Positions 8,101 to 16,200 of a stretch of 40,246 nucleotides of DNA are shown here, in pieces (position 1 is the stretch's first letter; every line of letters starts with the position of its first letter). Origin of the DNA: a virus. Under the pieces are notes generated by a model. It saw only the letters and a program-made list of their open reading frames with translations, ran no database searches and was not told the origin of the DNA. The position numbers and the translations under genes are program-made. The DNA is taken from the IMG/VR virus record IMGVR_UViG_3300002514_008566, positions 1 through 40,246 of that record, one strand, 5' to 3'.

Positions 8101-9171
8101 TATAGATATTTTTCCGAGCCCACTAAATTAAATTTTGGCATACCACAAATTCCAGTGCCTGGAGAAACTCCACAGTATGCAACGGATTCGTCTCCACCCG
8201 GATCCGCCACCTGGGCCCCAATATCATTAGTATTTGACCACAATGGAAAAGCGTATGCATCGGCCGGCCCTCCATACTATGGAAAAGCTATGCCAGAATA
8301 TGATTTAAAACTTACTTCTTTCTATAAAGGCAAATTAGCAAATCACACACCATCAACAGGAGAGATTGATAAAACTAGACATTGTCAAGTGGGCTCTCGC
8401 CAAATAAAGTACACTACTAAGACTCCAGCGTTGGACACTTTTTCAACAACTCAAAATTGTAAAACAAATCCATTAGGGCTGTTGCAATACGATACATCTC
8501 AATTTACTAATATTGCAATAGATCCCGTACAAAAAGGATTTTCGTGGGGTTCTGTTGAAGCTGGTAAATATTTAAAAGGTATTGATGACGGCATATGGAC
8601 ACAAACAAGCCCGCGCACCACATGGGTTGTTAAAGATATTTCTCCTGAAAATGCTAATGGTGTCGATAGAGTTAGCAGTACACATTCTTCACATAGAGAG
8701 GGCATAGATTTAGATATAAAATTGCCAAAAATAGACATGTCAGGAGAAGCGCCAACCCCGGTTCAAACATTTAAATTAGAAACTCTTAAAGCGCAGGAGC
8801 TTGATGTGGATAAAACACTTGCATTTATGATTTTATCAAAGCTTTATGGTGCAAAAGTTATCTTTTTGGATAAGAAATTTTTTAAACCCTTACGAGAGCG
8901 AGCAAATTTTATTGCAACAGATGGCTTTTCGGCCACGACACCAAGTAGTATTTTAGTCATGGACCAAGCATTAAAAGCGCTTTTTAAAGAACATCTTTAT
9001 GGAAAACCAAACTTTGCTAAAGAGCTTATACAGCTGTTACGCCACAAACGACGGTACGAAGACCATTTCCAAGTGAGAGTTTTACGCAAGTGGGGCTCCC
9101 ACGAAACAAGAGACTATCCAGGGTGGGCAATTAAACGTTTGAAAAAAATGGGTTGTGATTATGGACTATAA
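5179..9171 (+). CDS. gp5-like baseplate hub/spike with C-terminal M74-like endopeptidase domain
   Basis: 1330 residues. (1) Residues about 60-180 look like the gp5 OB fold of the central spike: a beta strand HAILLKII, NYYVVRIPEMHVFDVPKN, then VGQPVLVEYVSKDN. (2) Residues about 300-570 and 740-990 each resemble an alpha/beta-hydrolase: IIYWFHD (His328) with MASGKGG (Ser493), and IYYLHGD (His772) with KAHGGGSRML (His870 at the usual Ser place) plus ADHGILP (His970). (3) Residues about 1080-1330 resemble MepA-type murein endopeptidases: SSHREGIDLD (His1172, Asp1179) and DHFQVRV (His1296, Gln1298 where His is usual). The role would be cell-wall piercing and digestion at infection. OB and peptidase parts are fairly sure; hydrolase parts are tentative. 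Confidence 0.7.
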   Translation: MAECDTRANAFLKLPVGTLNPGLVGKGTTDPIIKIDEADVYGYQAACNAEALKSTKWRDAGAIHAILLKIINPDGPEAQCSEADIVNQACTAEENPAPKLNYYVVRIPEMHVFDVPKNLENPCELDEKWIKAHQVCGGLAQAVNREAQDKPVKVGQPVLVEYVSKDNLTELKYLGPTDKNFGVETFPQKDGPSSPPADYGKLLEECIKLYPNRGATGDLIGSDKNLWKSNSGIPPLVSGIGIPDSPIIVGETYKEWVANLFRNLKKEGKYKGLIWTGVCQYNGPEDDLLMLSDSGKKTANAGRGRSTVIYMPIGTDPTQPLEIIYWFHDALGFKNSPKEWNMLWRSLKEMIKKKKTLDDSRRNFVLVVPEMLWSQQASAAGSGIPRNRTNATTLSPDETEAELAMRTAGYTDRQWAAWGFTGKIQSLSYLVGGQLSSDQGYPISWQPLPSPVSGKAAVHGDMRLLHNEVVGLLQKHFSVAGEGNIAYITLMASGKGGTAISNLARLGKLGPDPDQINPSKIVLMHADYSAVSIAKDVSGRKITNVFHDNDAYEIIKNISKDTQLEIHLSWATDAPKLPTQAAGAFIGTLFHVTGLVNASTDKTFANALQKLILYYTRSGGEANTPKIFKRSTNIGAVENRRPDEQKLQQKFLSGYSFLKSKQTSTIRMAPPFDNVVYKGWGTNSALGALSWLPVTQNIPTKAAIQQTEKQASETLIDAGPEIPFNIKKVFKKFNGRAILYKSELVGESKTVAILEPYGASAYESYELIYYLHGDIGTNGAAKTYNKSLENQFKLMIEDKRNVIIVLMDIDPTPSSPSSTLWNDGTFNNFHEEILNKIEDKWFLFVGGGGVAGAGYTKSTATPSFFTIKAHGGGSRMLKHAVTSMNSKYWSGAKNRLQRIDLYDANWGPDLAIVNMLKTKQQIALGENFEIRLIVTPKLIGDDKISAQVQAVKHIANETPGVWILNSSADHGILPYRYFSEPTKLNFGIPQIPVPGETPQYATDSSPPGSATWAPISLVFDHNGKAYASAGPPYYGKAMPEYDLKLTSFYKGKLANHTPSTGEIDKTRHCQVGSRQIKYTTKTPALDTFSTTQNCKTNPLGLLQYDTSQFTNIAIDPVQKGFSWGSVEAGKYLKGIDDGIWTQTSPRTTWVVKDISPENANGVDRVSSTHSSHREGIDLDIKLPKIDMSGEAPTPVQTFKLETLKAQELDVDKTLAFMILSKLYGAKVIFLDKKFFKPLRERANFIATDGFSATTPSSILVMDQALKALFKEHLYGKPNFAKELIQLLRHKRRYEDHFQVRVLRKWGSHETRDYPGWAIKRLKKMGCDYGL

Positions 9172-9200
9172 AATGTTTATAAACAATTAAGGAAATTAGT

Positions 9201-10190
9201 ATGGGAGACGAAAAACAAGTAGTCCCAGTAAGGCCAAAAAACCTTGGCCTAGGCGCGGGACAGATGGATGAAGCTGGATTAGTATTTTTTGGCGGTATTG
9301 ATGGAGATATAAATCCTCAAAAAGTGCCCAAATTAAAACACCCCCCTGCCGGCGAAACAGTATTTTTTGGCCCTTATGGTTCGCACATTGCTCTTGGGGC
9401 AGATCGACTAAACCAGCGCGAAGGATTTAAGTTTGGAGGCGGCAAAGGAACTAAAGGTGTTTTTGCTAGCGCACATGTCGATATTGTTGCTGGTCTAGAC
9501 TCTATTGATACATACAAAGGAAGAGTGCCAAAGGTGCCCGTTAATCCGGACGCCTTTCGGGACGCCGCCCGTGTTTATATTTCCCAAAATTGTGACGTCG
9601 ATAATCAATTTAATTGTGCAGATGGAACAGTCGGGAATATAAAAAATAAATCAGCAGTGGTTGTCAAAGGGGACCAGGTTAGAATAATTGCAAGGGAAGG
9701 TATTAAAATTATAACTGGCACAGACTCAATAAATTCCAGAGGAAAAAAAGTAAAAACTGTACCACCGATTGATTTAATTGCTGGAAACGCGCCGCCTGAA
9801 ATGATGCAGCCTATTCCAAGGGGTATGAACTTAAGAGACGCCTTACAGGGAATAGTAGATAGAATTAATCAATTAAGTGGAATTCTTGATAATTTTCTTA
9901 CCGAGCAACAAGCTTATAACGCCGTGATAATGAGTCACGAACATTATGATTTTGTATCAATGGGCCTGTCGCTATGGGCATCAGGCGGAAAGTCTTGGGA
10001 TTCATATTTTGGTGGTAAAGTCTCATTAAGCCCCCCCGTTTTCAAGGCTGGAACAAAGAATGGAATAGCGGGCACAATAATTAAAAAGGATCTTTTGCTT
10101 CATAAGTGTGCTATGAGTGGGTTTATAGCGGAATATTTATCACCATTCGGCCGCGGCTGGATTAATAGTAGACACGTGAGCACTAGCTAA
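9201..10190 (+). CDS. Putative spike/baseplate-associated structural protein
   Basis: 329 residues, not assigned to a named T4 gene. Features: a Gly-rich N-terminal third, a beta-type segment SAVVVKGDQVRIIAREGIKI at about 150-169 followed by GTDS and PPIDLIAGNAP, and a helical stretch (LRDALQGIVDRINQLSGILDNF) near 210-232. The VKGDQVRIIAREGIKI pattern of alternating residues looks like the repeating beta strands of phage spike or needle proteins. It directly follows the hub gene (29-base gap) and has AAGGA before its ATG, so it is likely a hub partner assembled at the tail tip. The gap holds TTTATAAAC, which loosely resembles a late promoter. Confidence 0.55.
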   Translation: MGDEKQVVPVRPKNLGLGAGQMDEAGLVFFGGIDGDINPQKVPKLKHPPAGETVFFGPYGSHIALGADRLNQREGFKFGGGKGTKGVFASAHVDIVAGLDSIDTYKGRVPKVPVNPDAFRDAARVYISQNCDVDNQFNCADGTVGNIKNKSAVVVKGDQVRIIAREGIKIITGTDSINSRGKKVKTVPPIDLIAGNAPPEMMQPIPRGMNLRDALQGIVDRINQLSGILDNFLTEQQAYNAVIMSHEHYDFVSMGLSLWASGGKSWDSYFGGKVSLSPPVFKAGTKNGIAGTIIKKDLLLHKCAMSGFIAEYLSPFGRGWINSRHVSTS

Positions 10191-10208
10191 ACAATATGAG
10201 AAATAATT

Positions 10209-13200
10209 ATGGCAACTGAAAACAATAAACAACTTACAGAAGCATTAAAAATATTATATAGAAGGCTTAAGAAGTCCCCAGAGAAAGGCGAAAACAATAA
10301 ATCATACGTTGCTTGGAGCCCTCCGGTGGGAATATTAGGCCAAGCCGGGTACAAAACTGGTGAATACGTTCCAAACCAAGCAACATTTATTGCCGCAGAG
10401 AATCTTATATTCGATCCTCTAGAGCAAACACCCGAACAGTTTATTGCAAGCAGACAAAAATATTATGGCATTTATGGCGCCGAGGCCACATACGAAGAAA
10501 TAAAGGGGGAGCGCCCACCCGATAGATGGTTTTTACAAACAAAAACATTTTTGTCTAAAGACGAAAAATATTATATTGTACCAGTAGTGTATGAAAAGAT
10601 AGCTCAAAATGAATCTTTAAAACATTTCTTCACAAACCCCAATGACCCCCTAGACAAAGGAAGCAAGTTGAAAATTTATGGGGCAGGCAGCATTCTTGGC
10701 CCGGGCCCAAAATCTAAAGTCTTTTTAAATTCAGCAAAAATATGGGCTTTAGAAAAATTAGCTGTTGACTTGGGCAAAAGTATTAGTCAAGATAATAAAA
10801 GAGAAGCCGAAAAAGCCGCCTTTTTACCTGTTGATTCACACGGCGCCGATGGTACCGGTGCCGAAATGGCAGAAGCTTGGTATGTTGATGCTCGCCCAAA
10901 GAAATATCAAAATTTGTTTTTAAAAGTTATGTTTGACAGAAACTGGGTCGAATCGCTCCCGCCCCGACTAGAAACTTGTACATCAGATGCATCTCGTACT
11001 GTTATGTTGTTTGTAAAAGATTTAGAAAGAGATTTAAGAGATTTAGAACAAATATTATATGAGTTTAATGATAGAATTTTGAACTCTAGAGTTCAAGTAG
11101 ATTTTGATGCTACATGTGCTGCCGGTAAAATACCAAAAATACCAGAAATTTTAAATAGTATACTAAAATTAAATAACAAGCCCGCGCTAAGTGACAAATC
11201 TATAGCGGCCCTTCAGATTGGATTTACTGAAACTTTAGATTTACAATATATTGCTTATAGTGAAGAGCCAGACTGCTTATGTGACAAAAATAATATTAGT
11301 GCATATTTTTTACAAAAGGGCATCGAAGATCTTAAAAGCACGCCCCCTTTTGATTCTAGAACCAATAATGGTTTTTTATTTTATTTACCTGAAATTATAC
11401 GAAAATACGCCTCATATTTGCATGGAGAAAAAAACAAATATCTTTTCGCCGCTCAAGAGTCATGGCTAAGATTTGTACAAAATTTTGTCTATCCAGAGCC
11501 TGAAATAGTTTTTGATGAGAATCAAACTGAAGAGGCTATATGGCTTGAAAGAATGGAGTCTATTAAAAAAGGCACAAGGTCTGTCCTTAATATGACACGA
11601 GATGCTTTTCTTTTAGACCCAACCATGGTCATGTCTCCCGATTTAAGAAAAACAGTTTTGGGGGCAACAAAAACAGAATCGGCATATATTGGTGACGATA
11701 TAATGATGAATGCTATTAAAGCAGAAGTTTTTAATGTACAATCGCTTTACAAGCGCTTGCTTCACAAAGTACCAGTTATGGAGTTGGTAAAACTCGCGGC
11801 CACCGCCCTTTATAAGTGCACCGCCGAAGAAAAACTTAAAAAAGAATTATGTAAGGCCATCTTAAAATCGATGCCAAGAGTCGAGGTTGAAACACGCCTC
11901 ATTCCATGTCTGCGCCAAGCAGGGCCTGAAGGGCAATTAGCAGTCGCCTCGCTAGGAGGAGCGATCTCCAGTCGACAAAATAGTATATACGCACAAGCAA
12001 GAGCCAGGTTCCCAGAAAAATTTCCAGCGTCTGCAGCGGCGAAGACAGAAGGACAAATGGCCGCTGTTAATGATCTTTATTGTAACGACCCAGCCCTTCA
12101 AAAATCTTTAGGCCGCGCCCCGGATGATATGTCCGAAGAGCTGCTCGCGTGGCTAGAAAACACATCCGGTAACGTAATTTGTGATTGTATTATGAGCATA
12201 TATAGTCCGGTGCAACAAATACTTGATTTTGTAGAAGAAGCATACGATGGTGTTGTTGATATTGTAGATACAGTTGGCCAAAATAGGGCACGCTCATTAG
12301 AAAATACAACAACAGTCTCATTCAAAACACTAGTAAAGCCCTGTGAAAAGACCACAGATAGAGTTCAAAGCTTCGGAGACGAGATGCTCGCCGCATTTTG
12401 GAAACTGATCACCGTGTTGGTGTTCGCAGCCGTTTTTGTTTTATTAAATAATGTTAAAAAATCAGTATTAGGCGGCCTTTTAAGAGATGTTTGTAATGCT
12501 GCAAAAAGCCCGTGGGATTTATTAGATCCTACTGATATGATAATGAGTTCTCCTCTTTGGGTAGACAAAGGCTATCTTGAATTAAAAGCAAAGTACGAGA
12601 AACTAAAAACAATATCAGGTTTAAACGGCGATATACAAAATTTGATCGAGGCCATTAAAGAACTAGGAAAAGGGTTTAGCCCTAGCGAGATGAAGCGTCT
12701 TTTTACCACAGATTGCGGTGACAACTCTTTTGATGTTGGGTTTGCAAAAGCTGCCAAAATCTTCGAAGACAATGGTATCGTGTCTGATGCCTGCATAGAA
12801 GGACCAACGCCGACGACACCCACAGATGCAGCCGTTCTCGCAGAAGAGAAAATGAATGCAGCAGATTTGGGGGATGCGAACCACGATCCATTAGATATTC
12901 CTCCTTTATGCCCAGCCCCTGCTTGCGGCCCCGGCGCCGTAAAAGATTTTTTATCTGGTGTGGGAGGCCAGATTGATCCTACTTTGTGGGATGATGCCAT
13001 TGAGAAGTGGGATGAAGCCAATGCAAAGATTGCTGACTTATGCGATCCAAAAACAGTTAGTACTTTAGCCGATTCTCTGGACGCAGATAGTATAATAAAA
13101 TTAGCAGAGAAAGATCAAGACACGCTTATTAAAGATATTACTGATATTTTACCGCTACTTGATGCTAATAAATTAGAAGAAATGATGCCGCCACTATTTT

Positions 13201-16200
13201 GTGGCCCATGTAGCCCTAGAAAAGTCGGCCAAAAGCCTTTAATGTCAAGCCAGACTCATCCTACACAATTATATCTGCTTGAACAGTTTAATAACAATCT
13301 TTTTAAAACGACTGGCCAGTTGTTTAATGTTGATATAAACGCTTATAAAACAATTATGTTAGGCACCGGGGATAAGTTCGGAACTTATCTCGAAGTATAT
13401 AATGAGGTCAAAGGCAAGCATATGCCTAGCGAATTAGAATTAGAAGCAATGGTAGAAAATAAACAACTCGATGCAATCGCCGAAGCCAATAGAAAAATAC
13501 AAGCAGAAGTCGTAAAATTGCTTAGCGAAAAAGACAAAGGAGAAGAAGAGTTTGTTGCAAAAGGACTTTTGAGCGCACTCGAAACTACCACCGGCACCAA
13601 TCAAACAATCGTAACAAATGAGCCCGAGTACCGTCTTTTTATATATGATATCCCCGCCAGTTCAAATGAAATATTATTAGCATTTAATTTTTCTGGGAAC
13701 ACCATAACAACAAAAGGGATAAAGACAGAAGCTCTTCAAATAAAAATTGTTGTTAGAAACAAGCTTAATAAAGTGATTGAATATGAGTGGCCCGACCCAG
13801 AAGATTCTGAGGTACATCATTTGAAAGATTTTAATGAAAATGATTTATCTATTGGGTTTTTTAAAAATCTTGGTGAAAAAATTCCTGCTATGAATACACT
13901 TGTGGCTGCCAACGCTTTCGCAGCCCTTCTCGGAGCAGAATCAACATCTTTAACCCAGCACTATCCTTTAATTATTAATCTTATATTCGAAACAATTCTC
14001 ACTCAATCAACACATCATGATTTGTTTAAGAGTGCGGTGTTTGATAAAATACCATTAACAGATCAAGAGGTAAAAAAGTCTTGCCAGGAAGGCTCCGGAG
14101 CCACACCTCTTTTTGATGTTGAAAAAATAACCAATGATGTTTCAAAAGCCCGCGAAGCTTTAGAGTGTGTTGTTAGTATGTTTGCAACCCCCGATGCACC
14201 ACAGATTGCACTAATGTATGGAATTTACAAATCAATAGCAAAAGTTTGTATAGTTGAAGAATATTTAAAAAATATTTTTGCTTTTGGGTTTGTAAGAATA
14301 TCAGATATTACAGAATCAGATATGTATATGCCACTGCTAACCAACAATATTATCAATGCGGTACAAACATCTATAGGCGCAGATGGTTATAACAATTTAT
14401 TAGATTATTCTTCAAAGATTATAAACGGCCGTCAACAATTGGGGGAAGAATTTGAAAGTCTTCCCATGGTTCAGGTCCCCGGCGGCCTAGGCCCGATAGA
14501 GGAAGTCAGGCCCTCTGAAGAATGTTTGGGGATATTAATTAAAGAAGCCGCGCGCGAAGTTAATGATGTTTTAGATGATCGCATTCAAAGCATCGCTGAT
14601 CCGAAATGGATAAAGAAATTTTATACATATGCAGAAGTTGACGAACCTCAGCCACAAGAAGTTCTAGAAAGTCGGCTACTAAATTATGCAACCCTTTCAT
14701 CACCAGAATATTGGTCTCCAAATTTATTTCCCGTATCCCAAGGTGGAACTCTTGATAATCTATCAGCTATGCGGTACATTGGCCAAGGCTCAACTGACAC
14801 ACCATACGCATGGCCTACAACCCCAGTAAATAATTTATTAGAAAAACATTCAGCTTGGCCATCTAGAGGAAAAAACACTATAAACGAAGATCTTCCATGG
14901 GAAGGCGGGCTATTTTTTCAGCCGTATATACGGCTTAAATCAAAATTAGAAGTAGAAGATGAAAATGAACCGGCTGAAGAAGCCAGGCTAGAGACAGCTT
15001 TAAACAAATTTTGGACTAAATTTAAAGAGGAAAATGCCCGAAAAAGAGTTCTTGAAAATTTTAATTGGCCAAAGTCACCAGACCCGGACCACTTCGCGCA
15101 CAACGCAATTAATGCCATGATAGACAAGGTTGATGCAGAGCGCCACCCCGGATCCGGCGGGGAAATATTTGTCCCACCCGTTCTTCTTAAAGATTGTCCC
15201 ACCTTTAAAGCATTCTGGAATATTTTGTTTAATCCGCATGCCAACGCCAGCCATTGGAAATCTACAAAACCATTTACGGCGCTAGTCTCTTCCCACTATT
15301 TGAACAAGAACCCAGCAATCCAAGAAGAGTATGATGCTTACTATTATTGGCAAAAGAAGGATCACGGCACCACCGCGGCCAATGAAAAATATCATTGGCT
15401 CAATAGAGGGACCACATCACCAGATTTTGCTATTGATATGGCCCAAGAAGCAGAAGCAATTGCACGAAATACCGCCGCTATAGCGGACGCACAACATATA
15501 ATAGACTGGCGAAATCCAACAAAAAATCCTTTAGTATACCTTGAGGGAAACCTTATCGGAGGCTATACATTTCCAGTCCCCCCGCGGCATGGTGCACCCT
15601 ATCACCCCCCTAGATTAAATTCATTAGGGCAATTAAACAGCTCCCCAACTAAAATAATTCCGAATGATATGTTTTCTTCCAATGTTGATATTTTTGCTTT
15701 GGCTAAAGAAATAAAAATCGGTGCCATGTCGTATACTGAAAATGAAAATATATTTTTAGGATCTCTTAGAAATTTTCTACACACTGATTTAGGTGTAATC
15801 GCCACTACGGAAGATCAAGAAGGCCATTACACGGAAGGCGAGCACAGCGTGTACATGCCAAAAAAATATTGGTATGGAGACGCTGCAGCTTTTTGGTATA
15901 GAGTAAGAGATATAATTTTAGATAGCCCATATGACACATGGTTTGATTTTACTTTGGGGATGAGATTAAATCTTCTTTTCCCTATAGATGAAAATGCTGA
16001 AAGCAATGTATTTTCCGTGGCACAAGCAGCCATGGATTCTGAAGATTTTAGTAAATATAATAAAGAAAAGATGTTTGTTTGGGAAAAAAGCCCCGGAGAC
16101 AGATATCTTTGCCTTCCTTTAGAGAGTGTAGAACATGATTATGCCCCCACAGAAGATATAACAGATTTTTGGGTTGACATAAACAATCACATAGAGCAGA

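Noticed and set aside
12572-13021. Minus-strand open frame of 149 codons
   Set aside because: It lies wholly inside the giant + strand gene and has Ser/Phe/Pro-rich, motif-free content typical of an antisense shadow. All supported genes are on the + strand.
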